A stretch of DNA of 64,000 bases, from positions 62,001 through 126,000 of the forward strand of contig NZ_JALGCL010000002.1 of assembly GCF_022808325.1 (NCBI RefSeq), written 5' to 3'. The notes beneath the pieces are model-generated. The model was not told the origin of the DNA. It saw only the letters and a list, made by a program, of their open reading frames with translations, and made no database searches. The stretch's first letter is position 1; each line of letters starts with the position of its first letter. Below are positions 16,577-27,817 of this stretch, in pieces. A program made the translations under genes and the position numbers. Source of the DNA: Cognatiluteimonas sedimenti (GTDB lineage Bacteria > Pseudomonadota > Gammaproteobacteria > Xanthomonadales > Xanthomonadaceae).

Positions 16577-18493
16577 TCACGGCGCGCGCTTGCCGGGTGC
16601 GGGCGCGGTCCCTGGCGATGGTGCGGCGGCCATGCGTGCTTGTGTGACCTGCGCATCCAGTTCGTCGATGCGGTAGCCGACCAGGCGGTGTCCCGGCTGC
16701 CGCCGCCGCAGCTCCGCGACAGCATCGGCTGCGGCTTCGGGGCGGCCGCGATTGAGTTCGAGGTAGGCCAGGTCGAACAGCACCTCCACCGCACCGGGTG
16801 CTTCCTTGGCCGTGCGCCGCATCCAGCGCGCCGCACGCGCGGTATCGCCCTGGCTGCTGGCCATCCAGCCAAGATAGCTGCCGAAGGATTCGACCTGGTT
16901 GCCGTTGCCGTCCGCGAGCGCCCTGGCATACGCGGTTTCGAGCAGGCGTGCGAGGCGGGGGCGATCCAGGTGCGGGCACTTGCCTTCGATCATGTTGATG
17001 GCCGCCTGTCGTAGCATCTTCATGGTAGCGGCATCGGTGCCGTCCCGATGGATGCGTCGCGCCAGCGTATCCCACTGCACCGGCGTTTCGGGTTGGCTGC
17101 AGCGGATCGACAGATCCAGCGCCAGCGGCCACGACGCGTCCGGGTCCAGTGCGTGGATCCTGCGACGCATCGAGGCAGTGGCGGCCACGTCGCCGTTGGC
17201 GACGTACAGGGCAAGCAACTGGGTCGCCGCGCGGTCGGAGCGTGGATGGTGGGCGTATTCGCTGGCGGCGAACAGCTGCGGTGAAGACCAGTCATGCGCG
17301 CGCTGCAGCGTGGCGCCGGCCAGCAACACGATGGCGGCCGCGGCTGCCAGCGCTGCATGGATCCGCAGCCGCTCCGACAGCCGCACAATCGCGCTTGCGC
17401 TCAGCAGTGCGATGCCCGGCAGGGCGAGGTAGTTGCGGTGCTCGTACACCAGTTCCAGCGGCAGGACGGTCGATTCCATCGCATGCGCGGCGAGGAACCA
17501 CAGCGCCGCGAACGCGGCCAGGGGATAGCGTCGCCGCCAGTGCCAGGCGCCGGCCAGGACCGCCAGCCACGCCGCGATCGCCGCCCATCCACCCCAGTCG
17601 CCGACGCCGAACGTGGGCAGGTCGTTGTACAGCCCCATCCACGGTATCCACGGGATGAACCACAGGCGCAGGTAATGCCACAGCACCACCGCTTCGGTCA
17701 GCAGGCGCTGCGGCAGGGTGAAATCGCGGCCGGCGTAGCCGCCCAGGACGAAATCCGGGCGCAGCGCGAAGGCGAGCACGCCCAGCAGCAGGGGCAGCGC
17801 GATGCTGACCCCCGGCAACCATGCCGGTGGCCGCGGCTGCCCGCGATTGACGGTGCGGTGCATGCCCCATTGCACTGCCATCAGCAGTGGCGCGAGCGCG
17901 CCGTTCTCCTTGGACGCCACCGCCAGCAGGACCAGCACGGCCCAGCGAGGCAGGAAGCGCAGCGCAGCGCGGGTGCTGGCGTCGCCGCGGTTGAGATACC
18001 GCTGGAACTGCCAGGCCAGCAGCAGCAGGAACAGCGTCGAGAGCTGCGCCATCCTTTGCACCACGTAGAGCGCGGTGCTGGCCTGCAACGGGTGCACGGT
18101 CCACAGCATTGCCGCCAGCAGCGCCACCGCATTGCGGCGCGCGGGCGACGCCTGCGGCCACAGGCCCGCCAGCAGGGCGCGGCCGAAGGCCAGCAGCGCC
18201 AACCCGCAGGCGCCGTGCAGCAACAGGTTCACTACCTTGAAGCCGAACGGCGTGCGCCCGTGCAGCCAGAGGTCGGCGGCGAAGCTCAGGTTCGACAGCG
18301 GCCGATGCAACGGCCCGGTCGGGTTGCGCAGCGCCGCGTCGACGGCGCCCTGCAGCGACAACGGCCCCACCAGCAGGTTGCGCAGGTTGGCCTCGTCGTC
18401 GAGCAGGAACGGCCCGCCCAGCCCTGGCAGGAACGGCAGCAGGCAGGCCAGCACGCACAGCCAGGGCGGCAGTCGGCGCAGGGAAGCGTTCAT
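16577..18493 (-). CDS. GT-C-like multispanning membrane protein with TPR-like C-terminus (paralog 1)
   Basis: This 638-residue protein has the same architecture as the gene that follows it: GPFLLDDEANL with the acidic D32-D33-E34, HRPLSNLSF, LYVVQRM, SKENGAL, DFTLPQRLLTEAV and YEHRNYLALPG. About ten membrane helices precede a periplasmic helical-repeat domain (about 420-610). It is the first gene behind pilA, 77 bases away across a terminator hairpin. Known pilin glycosylation genes (tfpO, tfpW) occupy the same position next to pilA in Pseudomonas, which is the reason for proposing a pilin-modifying role. Sequence alone does not prove the reaction. Confidence 0.78.
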   Translation of the reverse strand: MNASLRRLPPWLCVLACLLPFLPGLGGPFLLDDEANLRNLLVGPLSLQGAVDAALRNPTGPLHRPLSNLSFAADLWLHGRTPFGFKVVNLLLHGACGLALLAFGRALLAGLWPQASPARRNAVALLAAMLWTVHPLQASTALYVVQRMAQLSTLFLLLLAWQFQRYLNRGDASTRAALRFLPRWAVLVLLAVASKENGALAPLLMAVQWGMHRTVNRGQPRPPAWLPGVSIALPLLLGVLAFALRPDFVLGGYAGRDFTLPQRLLTEAVVLWHYLRLWFIPWIPWMGLYNDLPTFGVGDWGGWAAIAAWLAVLAGAWHWRRRYPLAAFAALWFLAAHAMESTVLPLELVYEHRNYLALPGIALLSASAIVRLSERLRIHAALAAAAAIVLLAGATLQRAHDWSSPQLFAASEYAHHPRSDRAATQLLALYVANGDVAATASMRRRIHALDPDASWPLALDLSIRCSQPETPVQWDTLARRIHRDGTDAATMKMLRQAAINMIEGKCPHLDRPRLARLLETAYARALADGNGNQVESFGSYLGWMASSQGDTARAARWMRRTAKEAPGAVEVLFDLAYLELNRGRPEAAADAVAELRRRQPGHRLVGYRIDELDAQVTQARMAAAPSPGTAPAPGKRAP

Positions 18494-18515
18494 CGGCCTA
18501 GTCTAGTGCGCGGGC

Positions 18516-18543
18516 AAAAAAATACCCCGCCGAAGCGGGGTAT
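18516..18543 (-). terminator. Rho-independent terminator of pilA
   Basis: On the minus strand ATACCCCGC and GCGGGGTAT form a perfect 9-bp stem closed by a TTCG tetraloop, followed directly by a run of T. It lies 27 bases after the pilA stop. It should end most pilA transcripts and let only read-through reach the glycan operon, unless that operon has its own promoter. Confidence 0.92.
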
Positions 18544-18570
18544 CGGGTGTTGCGCAACGGCAGCCCTGGA

Positions 18571-18990
18571 TCAGCGGCAGGTGCCCGGCGCGTACTTGGT
18601 GGTGCCGGTGGCCTTGCACTTCCAGTCGATGTCGCCGCTGGTGGCGTTGACGGTGGGCGAGTCGATGATGGTGACGTTGCCGGTACCGCCGGTCTTGGTG
18701 GACGGAGCTTGAACCGAGATCACGCCGTTGGCGATCGTCAGCTGGTCGCAGTACTTGGTCGCCTGCGTGTCCACGCCGGCGGCAGCGGCATTGGTCGGCA
18801 GCGCGGTGTGCGATGCGCGGTACTCGGCCACGGCGGTCTTGGCGGACGCCATCATGTTGGCGCACTCCGACACCTTGGCGCGGACGGTGTAGTCCTGGTA
18901 CGCCGGCAGCGCAATGGCGATCAGGATGCCGAGGATCGCGATGACGATCATCAGCTCGATCAGGGTGAAGCCTTGCTGGTACTTCTTCAT
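18571..18990 (-). CDS. pilA: Type IV major pilin PilA
   Basis: This is a 139-residue prepilin. The short basic leader MKKYQQG ends at Gly7, and the mature protein begins [16 protein letters not shown], with the essential Glu at position 5 of the mature chain. The C-terminal disulfide loop is probably C124-C138; C43 and C81 could form a second pair. A Ser/Thr/Gly-rich stretch (about 96-118) is a plausible O-glycosylation region. Its neighbours are a pilin accessory gene and pilR-pilS on one side and two GT-C proteins on the other. A good terminator follows. Transcription is probably sigma-54 and PilR dependent (see the promoter entry). Confidence 0.96.
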   Translation of the reverse strand: MKKYQQGFTLIELMIVIAILGILIAIALPAYQDYTVRAKVSECANMMASAKTAVAEYRASHTALPTNAAAAGVDTQATKYCDQLTIANGVISVQAPSTKTGGTGNVTIIDSPTVNATSGDIDWKCKATGTTKYAPGTCR

Positions 18991-19140
18991 GGTGTATCCC
19001 CTAGGAGTGGTTGAACTTCACGTGCCCCGCGTGGCCGGCCATTCCGGTCCGTCGGGTAGCCGTGCAACGATGCACGTGCACGTGGATCATACGCAGAAGC
19101 CATGCCAGCAAGGCCAGCGGGCAGGGCGGTGGACGCAACT

Positions 19141-19167
19141 GTCACCGGCGTCACAAAAATCGTGCCG
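19141..19167 (-). promoter_or_regulatory. Candidate sigma-54 promoter of pilA
   Basis: On the minus strand CGGCACGATTTTTGTG (19152-19167) matches the -24 element GGCACG well, with the right spacing to the -12 element. The -12 has GT where GC is expected. The implied start near 19141 leaves a leader of about 150 bases before pilA. PilR-regulated pilA genes use sigma-54, and pilR lies close by. Confidence 0.45.
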
Positions 19168-19277
19168 GTTGCGATGGGCGGGTGTGACCCGTTGCGTCAC
19201 CATGCGCCGCCGACGTGACCATTTGCGGCAGGCAGTCCGCCCGCCCGGTGTTGCGCCGGCGCGACATGGGTGCAGTT

Positions 19278-20018
19278 TCAATCCCCGGCCAGCTCCAGCG
19301 GCAAGGCGCGCAGCGGACGGCCATTGCCGGCATCGACCAGCATGGTGGCGCGGCCGGCGCGCGAGCTCACCGGGATGGCGCGCACCTGTGACTCCACGCG
19401 CCCGAGGCTGGCGAGTGCGTCGGTGATCGTGGCCTGGTCCCGTGCCGTGCGCGCGGCGGTTGCCGCCACCGGACTGGCGTTGGCCAGCAGCGTCGGCGCC
19501 GATCGTCCGTAGGCAATATAAAAAGCTGGTTGCTCCGGATACTGGCGGGCATACACGCCCGCCGCCAGCAGGTCCCGTGCTTCAAAACCCGGTACCTGGA
19601 GGCCGACCAGGCGCGGGCCGGTCCAGGACAATGCGTGCGGGTCGATGCCGGCGTCGGCCAGGTCGCCGCGATCGATGTCCATGGCCCGCACCAGCACCAG
19701 GTGGTCGCCGGCGGCGACCAGGAATACCGGCCGGATCCGGCTGAGCATGAAGCAGGCGTACGACAGGAAAGCCACCTGGATCAGCACGATCACCACCAGG
19801 TCGAGGCGCAGCGTTTTCTTGCCCGCGCGGTACGCCATCAGGGTCAGCCCCGGCCCTGCCAGCAGCACGGCCAGGAACAGGCCGGCAAGCGCCGGCCCCA
19901 GCCCCGACAAGGGCCACATGTCGAAGTGGTACCACAGCAGCATCGGTGCCAGCAGCGCAGCCGCGGTGACGACGGTGCTGGCGGCGAGGTGGATGCCGGC
20001 CGCTTTCCAGCGGGTCAT
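19278..20018 (-). CDS. TfpX/TfpZ-family type IV pilin accessory protein
   Basis: This 246-residue membrane protein begins MTRWKAAGIHLAAS, the hallmark opening of the TfpX/TfpZ family encoded beside certain pilin alleles. Three hydrophobic helices lie at about 8-30, 40-63 and 73-92. GPGLTLMAYRAGKK and LRLDLVVI match conserved family stretches, and a periplasmic C-terminal domain follows. ATG 20018 is preferred over an upstream in-frame ATG because family proteins start at MTRW and GGGGACA precedes it. In Pseudomonas such proteins assist assembly of their cognate pilin. Here it sits between pilA and pilR, same strand. Confidence 0.82.
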   Translation of the reverse strand: MTRWKAAGIHLAASTVVTAAALLAPMLLWYHFDMWPLSGLGPALAGLFLAVLLAGPGLTLMAYRAGKKTLRLDLVVIVLIQVAFLSYACFMLSRIRPVFLVAAGDHLVLVRAMDIDRGDLADAGIDPHALSWTGPRLVGLQVPGFEARDLLAAGVYARQYPEQPAFYIAYGRSAPTLLANASPVAATAARTARDQATITDALASLGRVESQVRAIPVSSRAGRATMLVDAGNGRPLRALPLELAGD

Positions 20019-20078
20019 GGTCGATTGTCCCCGGCCGGGGCGCGCCGGCGACGGCATGGCTTGGCGGCCCCCATCTGC

Positions 20079-21512
<1,434 letters not shown>

Positions 21513-21649
21513 GCGCGCACCTTAGCGGAAGCGTGGCGCGGGGGCCAAGTGTGGCTTTCGGGGCTTTGCCCTCGCCCCGCGCCGTGCTGCCGTCGCCCGG
21601 GCAGCGGAAGAGGGGCGGCGCGCAACGCGGCAGGGTGGGGGCGGCGGCC

Positions 21650-23263
21650 CTACGCCGGCAGCAGTGCGTTCGGACCCGGCAGGGTGACGCGGAAGCAGCT
21701 GCCGCCACCGGGGACGGGCACGTAGTCGAGCGTTGCTTCGTTGGCGCGGCACAGTTCGCGCGCGATGTAGAGCCCCAGGCCGGTGCCGTGCTCGGAAGTG
21801 GTGAAGAACGGGCGGAACAGCTGCACCTGCGCGCCGGCGGAGATGCCCGGGCCACGGTCGAGCACGTCGATGGTGGGGAGGCCGTCGGCGGCGTGCACCG
21901 CCAGCGTCACCCGCGCCGGGTCGCCGGGCAGGTGGCCGTAGGTGAGCGCGTTCTGCAGCAGCACGGTCAGCACCTGCTGCAGGTGGCGCGGGTCGGCCAG
22001 CGCCGGCACCGGCAGCGGGCCGCCGGTGACCTGCACGCTGCCCGATTCGGGCGGCAGCATCTGCTTGTAGTCCTCGACGAAGCGGCGGGTGAACGTCACC
22101 AGGTCGACGTGCTCGGCGCTGGCGCGCTCGCGCCGCGCCAGTCCGAGCACGCTCTCGACGATGCCGTTGGTGCGCAGGCATTGCTGGTGGACGATCTGCA
22201 GCAGGCGGCGGTCGCCGGCGGAGATCTCGGTGGATTCCTCCAGCAGCTGGGTGGCGTAGCTGATCGCCGCCAGCGGGTTGCGGATCTCGTGGGCGAGGCT
22301 GGCGGAGAAGCGGCCCAACGTGGCCAGGGTCATCGATTCGGCGCGGCGCGACACCAGGCTGGTGTCGTCGAGGAACACCAGGGTGCTGTCGCCCTGCGCC
22401 AGCAGGCGGGCGAAGCGCGGCAGCACTTCGAGCTGCTCGCTGCCGAAGCGAAGCGGGCTGTCGTCGGGCTCGCCGTCGCGCAGCCATTTGCGCAGGCGGC
22501 GCGCCAGTTCCGGCGCGGCCAGCGCGAGGTTGCGCTCGCCTTCGACCTCGCCCAGCAGCAGCAGCGCGGCCTCGTTGGCCAAGCGGATGTGGCAGTCGCC
22601 GTCGACCAGCAGCACGCCGGTGCGCATGCGGCGGATGATCAGTTCGTTGATCGCGGCCAGGTCGGCGACCTCGGCGCCGCGGCGTGCGGCCAGCTCCTGG
22701 CTTTCGCGCATCTGCCGGCCGAGCAGGTAGGTGAGCATCGCGATCGAGAGGTAGCTGACCGCGAACATCACGCGCTCGGCCAACGGGTGCCCGGTATCGG
22801 TGTCGAACAGCGCGTTCCAGACGAACTCGGCGATCATCGTCGCGCTGGCCAGCGCCCCCAGGCCCAGGCCGTAGCGCAGCGGCACGATCAGCGCCGCCGC
22901 GCCGATGTTGAACATCAGCAGCAGTGCGATGCCGGGTGCGGCCATCGGCAGCGAGTGGATCGCCAGGGTGGCGGCGGCGATGTCGATGGTGGTGCCGACG
23001 ATCACCTGCGTGCGCGGTGCGCGCCGGCGCTGCGCCCAGTACAGCAGCAACCCCGAGGCCGCGAGGTAGACGACGGTGGTGGCCTTGCCAACCAGGGCGT
23101 GACGCGGTTCGCCGATCAGCGCGCCGGTCGGGCTGAACAGCATCAGCGCCAGCAGCGCGGCTTCGAACACCCGGTAGAGGCTGAAGAAATACTGGTCGCG
23201 ACGATGGGCGTCGGCGTCGGAAGGCGCGTTGGTCCGTCGCGCGGTGGCGGGGCTGGGCGGCAC
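21650..23263 (-). CDS. pilS: Sensor histidine kinase PilS
   Basis: This inner-membrane kinase is the partner of PilR; PilS is known to sense pilin subunits in the membrane. About 537 residues. The N-terminal half has six hydrophobic helices, followed by a PAS-like region ([19 protein letters not shown]). The H-box is [17 protein letters not shown], the N-box QNALTYG, and DRGPGIS and GTGLGLYIA are the ATP-lid boxes. No ATG fits, so GTG at 23263 is chosen, with GGAG six bases upstream. A much longer in-frame reading continues antisense through sucC and is an artefact of high GC. Confidence 0.92.
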   Translation of the reverse strand: MPPSPATARRTNAPSDADAHRRDQYFFSLYRVFEAALLALMLFSPTGALIGEPRHALVGKATTVVYLAASGLLLYWAQRRRAPRTQVIVGTTIDIAAATLAIHSLPMAAPGIALLLMFNIGAAALIVPLRYGLGLGALASATMIAEFVWNALFDTDTGHPLAERVMFAVSYLSIAMLTYLLGRQMRESQELAARRGAEVADLAAINELIIRRMRTGVLLVDGDCHIRLANEAALLLLGEVEGERNLALAAPELARRLRKWLRDGEPDDSPLRFGSEQLEVLPRFARLLAQGDSTLVFLDDTSLVSRRAESMTLATLGRFSASLAHEIRNPLAAISYATQLLEESTEISAGDRRLLQIVHQQCLRTNGIVESVLGLARRERASAEHVDLVTFTRRFVEDYKQMLPPESGSVQVTGGPLPVPALADPRHLQQVLTVLLQNALTYGHLPGDPARVTLAVHAADGLPTIDVLDRGPGISAGAQVQLFRPFFTTSEHGTGLGLYIARELCRANEATLDYVPVPGGGSCFRVTLPGPNALLPA

Positions 23264-23473
23264 GCGGGCTCCGGGCGGGCGGTGTCGCCGGCGAGTATAG
23301 GCGGGTGTCGCGGGCCCCTTGCGCCCCGGCTCGCCGGGCGCCCCGGTTTTGCCCGCGGCCGGCGCATGCGCGACAATGGCGGTTCCGCTCGCGTTTCGAC
23401 GGCGTGCCGGCCGGCCCGATGGGCCTGCGTGGCGCGGCCCGCCCGGGCGTTCCCCTCCTCCGCTGGACGATCG

Positions 23474-24640
<1,167 letters not shown>

Positions 24641-24660
24641 CGCTCGCATTGTTTCCGTTT

Positions 24661-24724
24661 CTCCAGCCCCCTTGAGTCAAGGGGGCGACCTCGACGCGAA
24701 GCGGCGAGGTGGGGGATGTGGGGA
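24661..24724. repeat. Intergenic palindromic repeat between sucC and sucD
   Basis: CCCCCTTGA and TCAAGGGGG (24667-24685) form a near-perfect palindrome; a second pairing, CGACCTCG/CGAGGTGG, follows. The segment has no start codon context and no T-run, so it looks like a dispersed hairpin repeat that widened the sucC-sucD gap rather than a terminator. Confidence 0.5.
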
Positions 24725-24805
24725 CACGGTTTGGCGGACAACGGTATTGGGCGTTGTCCGACGTGGCCGAAGTCCCGGCAATCAATATCCAAGGAACTCC
24801 AAGAA

Positions 24806-25681
24806 ATGTCCGTTTTGGTCAACAAGAACACCAAGGTCATCGTCCAGGGCTTCACCGGCACCCAGGGCACCTTCCACGCCGAGCAGATGCTCGACTACGG
24901 CACCAAGGTCGTCGGCGGCGTGACCCCGGGCAAGGGCGGCAGCGAGCACCTGGGCCTGCCGGTGTTCGACACCGTCGCCGACGCGGTCGCCGAGACCGGC
25001 GCCGACGCCTCCGTCATCTACGTGCCGCCGCCGTACGCGGCCGACGCGATCCTGGAAGCGGCCGACGCCGGCATCAAGGTGATCGTCGCCATCACCGAGG
25101 GCATCCCGGTGCTGGACATGCTGCGGGTCAAGAACACGCTGAAGGGCTACGAGGACGTGGTGCTGGTCGGGCCGAACTGCCCGGGCATCATCACCCCCGG
25201 CGAGTGCAAGATCGGGATCATGCCGGGGCACATCCACATGCCGGGCAAGGTCGCGATCGTCTCGCGCTCGGGCACGCTGACCTATGAAGCCGTGAAGCAG
25301 ACCACCGACGCCGGCCTGGGCCAGTCGACGGTGATCGGCATCGGCGGCGACCCGATCAACGGCCTGAACTTCATCGACTGCCTGAAGCTGTTCCAGGACG
25401 ACCCGCAGACCGAGGGCATCATCATGGTCGGCGAGATCGGCGGTTCCGCGGAAGAGGAAGCGGCGGAGTTCATCAGCGAATACGTCACCAAGCCGGTGGT
25501 CGGCTTCATCGCCGGCGCCTCGGCGCCCAAGGGCAAGCGCATGGGCCACGCCGGCGCGATCGCGTCGGGCGGCGCCGGTACCGCGGAAGGCAAGTTCGCG
25601 GCGATGGAGAAGGCCGGCGTCACCACCGTGAAGTCGCCCGGCGACCTCGGCGCGGCGATCGCGAAGCGGCTGGCGAAGTAG
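24806..25681 (+). CDS. sucD: Succinyl-CoA synthetase alpha subunit
   Basis: This is the CoA-binding subunit that carries the phosphohistidine intermediate; it works with SucC. 291 residues. [15 protein letters not shown] and GGVTPGKGG form the CoA site, and H248 in [13 protein letters not shown] is the phosphorylated histidine. The ATG at 24806 begins the conserved MSVLVNKNT; an upstream in-frame ATG would add an unconserved 30 residues. A strong terminator follows. Confidence 0.97.
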   Translation: MSVLVNKNTKVIVQGFTGTQGTFHAEQMLDYGTKVVGGVTPGKGGSEHLGLPVFDTVADAVAETGADASVIYVPPPYAADAILEAADAGIKVIVAITEGIPVLDMLRVKNTLKGYEDVVLVGPNCPGIITPGECKIGIMPGHIHMPGKVAIVSRSGTLTYEAVKQTTDAGLGQSTVIGIGGDPINGLNFIDCLKLFQDDPQTEGIIMVGEIGGSAEEEAAEFISEYVTKPVVGFIAGASAPKGKRMGHAGAIASGGAGTAEGKFAAMEKAGVTTVKSPGDLGAAIAKRLAK

Positions 25682-25701
25682 GCGCGCCGCCACTGGGGTG
25701 T

Positions 25702-25736
25702 CGCGAAGGGCCGCATTGTGCGGCCCTTCGCGTTTT
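25702..25736 (+). terminator. Rho-independent terminator of sucCD
   Basis: CGCGAAGGGCCGCA and TGCGGCCCTTCGCG form a perfect 14-bp stem with a TTG loop, followed by TTTT. It begins 20 bases after the sucD stop. Confidence 0.93.
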
Positions 25737-25799
25737 GCACGGGCCTATCGGCCGCGATCACCCGTTACGATGATGGACCGCCCCGTGCAGGTACCCCCC

Positions 25800-26771
25800 A
25801 TGCAATACCGCCGCCTCGGATCCTCCGGCCTGCAACTGTCGGTGCTGTCGTTCGGCGCCTGGGTGACCTTCGGCAACCAGGTCGGGCGTGGCGCGGCCCG
25901 CGAGATGGTCGCGGCGGCCTGGGACCACGGCATCAACTTCTTCGACAACGCCGAGGCCTACGCCAATGGCGAAGCCGAGCGCGTGATGGGCGACGTGCTG
26001 GCGGACCTGCGCCTGCCGCGCGACGGCTATTGCGTGTCGAGCAAGGTGTTCTTCGGCGCCGCGAAGGAGCCGGGGCCGACGCAGAAGGGGCTGTCGCGCA
26101 AGCACGTGGTCGATGCCTGCCACGCTGCATTGAAGCGCCTGCGCGTGGACTACCTCGACCTGTACTACTGCCACCGTCCCGATCCGGACACCCCGATCGA
26201 GGAAACCGTGCGCGCGATGGACGGCCTGGTGCGCCAGGGCAAGGTGCTGTACTGGGGCACGTCGGAATGGTCGGCGCAGCAGATCCGCGAGGCGCACAAG
26301 ATCGCGCGCCTGCGACACCTGGAACCGCCGACGATGGAGCAGCCGCAATACAACCTGATGCACCGCGAGCGGGTCGAACTGGAATACGCGCCGCTGTACG
26401 CCGAGTTCGGCATGGGCACCACCACCTGGTCGCCGCTCGCGTCGGGCCTGCTCACCGGCAAGTACAACCACGGCGTGCCGCCGGAGACGCGGCTCGGGCA
26501 GGAAGGGTACGGCTGGCTGCAGCGCATGGTGCTGGGCGAGGCGAAAGAGCGCCGGGTGGAGCGCGCGCGCCGGTTCACGCTGCTGGCGCGCGACCTCGGG
26601 GTGGCGCCGGCGCCGCTGGCGATCGCCTGGTGCCTGCGCAACCCGCATGTGTCCACGGTGCTGCTCGGCGCCTCGCGCACCGAACAGCTGCTGCAGAACA
26701 TGGAGGCGCTGACGCTGGGCGAACGCCTGGACGAGAACGCCTGGAAACGCGTGGAGGCGGCGACCGCCTGA
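25800..26771 (+). CDS. Aldo/keto reductase, Kv-beta-like (AKR)
   Basis: This NADPH-dependent TIM-barrel oxidoreductase has 323 residues. The catalytic tetrad is complete: D49, Y54, K82 and H125. LYYCHRPDPDTPIEET and LGASRTEQL, the latter at the cofactor end, place it with the voltage-gated potassium-channel beta-subunit-like branch (YghZ type), enzymes that reduce reactive aldehydes and ketones. The ATG at 25800 is preferred since the family begins MQYRRLG; ATGs at 25770 and 25773 would add ten or nine residues. It is monocistronic between the sucD terminator and the stomatin gene. Confidence 0.9.
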   Translation: MQYRRLGSSGLQLSVLSFGAWVTFGNQVGRGAAREMVAAAWDHGINFFDNAEAYANGEAERVMGDVLADLRLPRDGYCVSSKVFFGAAKEPGPTQKGLSRKHVVDACHAALKRLRVDYLDLYYCHRPDPDTPIEETVRAMDGLVRQGKVLYWGTSEWSAQQIREAHKIARLRHLEPPTMEQPQYNLMHRERVELEYAPLYAEFGMGTTTWSPLASGLLTGKYNHGVPPETRLGQEGYGWLQRMVLGEAKERRVERARRFTLLARDLGVAPAPLAIAWCLRNPHVSTVLLGASRTEQLLQNMEALTLGERLDENAWKRVEAATA

Positions 26772-26857
26772 GAGGCGCGACGCTCGAACCGCTTTCCGCA
26801 AGCCCGGCGCCGTATGATGGGACTGCGCCCGGGGGGCGCTCCTACGAGGGGTCCGCA

Positions 26858-27814
26858 ATGTCCGTATCGCTGCTCGCCATCGTCCTGCTGGTCGCAGGCG
26901 TCATCATCCTGTTCAAGACCGTGCGCATGGTGCCGCAGGGCTGGGAGTGGACGGTGGAGCGCTTCGGCCGCTACACCGAGACCCTGAGCCCGGGCCTGCA
27001 TTTCCTGGTGCCGATCGTGTACGGGATCGGGCGCAAGGTGAACATGATGGAGCAGGTGCTGGAGGTGCCGTCGCAGGACGTCATCACCAAGGACAACGCC
27101 GTGGTCAAGGTCGACGGCATCGTCTTCTTCCAGGTGCTGGACGCGGCCAAGGCGGCGTATGAAGTGGCCACCCTGGAGATCGCGATCCTCAACCTGGTGA
27201 TGACCAACATCCGCACCGCGATAGGCTCGATGGACCTGGACGAGTCGCTGTCCAAGCGCGACGAGATCAACGCCAAGGTGCTGGTGGCGGTCGACCAGGC
27301 GACGCATCCCTGGGGCATCAAGGTCAACCGCATCGAGCTCAAGGACATCGCGCCGCCGCGCGACCTGGTCGAGGCGATGGCGCGGCAGATGAAGGCCGAG
27401 CGCGAGAAGCGCGCCAACATCCTCGAGGCCGAGGGCTTCCGCCAGGCGGCGATCCTCAAGGCCGAGGGCGAAAAGCAGTCGACGATCCTGGAAGCCGAGG
27501 GCGACAAGGAGGCCGCATTCCGCCAGGCCGAGGCGCGCGAGCGCCTGGCCGAGGCCGAGGCGGCGGCGACCAAGGCGGTGTCCGATGCGATCGCCGGCGG
27601 CAACGTGCAGGCGATCAACTACTTCGTGGCGCAGAAGTACATCGAGGCGTTCAAGGCGCTGGCCGAGGCGCCGAACCAGAAGTTCGTGATGATGCCGATG
27701 GAATCGGCCGGCGTGATCGGTTCGCTCGGCGGCATCGCCGAACTGGCCAAGGAAGCGCTGCACCAGCAACCGGGCCGCGCCGTGATCGCGCCGGCGCCGC
27801 GCGCCGGAGGCTGA
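26858..27814 (+). CDS. SPFH/band 7 (stomatin-like, QmcA-type) membrane protein
   Basis: This 318-residue protein has an N-terminal membrane helix (about 3-20) and a band 7 domain starting at VPQGWEWTVERFGRY. A long charged coiled-coil region (about 180-235) carries the repeated motif ILEAEGFRQAAILKAEGEK. Such proteins form oligomers in membrane microdomains and act with membrane proteases. GAGGGG lies seven bases before the ATG. The next gene, an NfeD protein, starts three bases after the stop; SPFH-NfeD pairs are a known conserved operon, which supports both calls. Confidence 0.93.
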   Translation: MSVSLLAIVLLVAGVIILFKTVRMVPQGWEWTVERFGRYTETLSPGLHFLVPIVYGIGRKVNMMEQVLEVPSQDVITKDNAVVKVDGIVFFQVLDAAKAAYEVATLEIAILNLVMTNIRTAIGSMDLDESLSKRDEINAKVLVAVDQATHPWGIKVNRIELKDIAPPRDLVEAMARQMKAEREKRANILEAEGFRQAAILKAEGEKQSTILEAEGDKEAAFRQAEARERLAEAEAAATKAVSDAIAGGNVQAINYFVAQKYIEAFKALAEAPNQKFVMMPMESAGVIGSLGGIAELAKEALHQQPGRAVIAPAPRAGG

Positions 27815-27817
27815 GCC

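Noticed and set aside
14715-17132. Longer reading of the second GT-C gene starting within its upstream neighbour
   Set aside because: The extra residues overlap the conserved end of the first GT-C gene in another frame and lack hydrophobic or conserved sequence. The GTG/ATG pair at 16580/16574 fits the operon structure.
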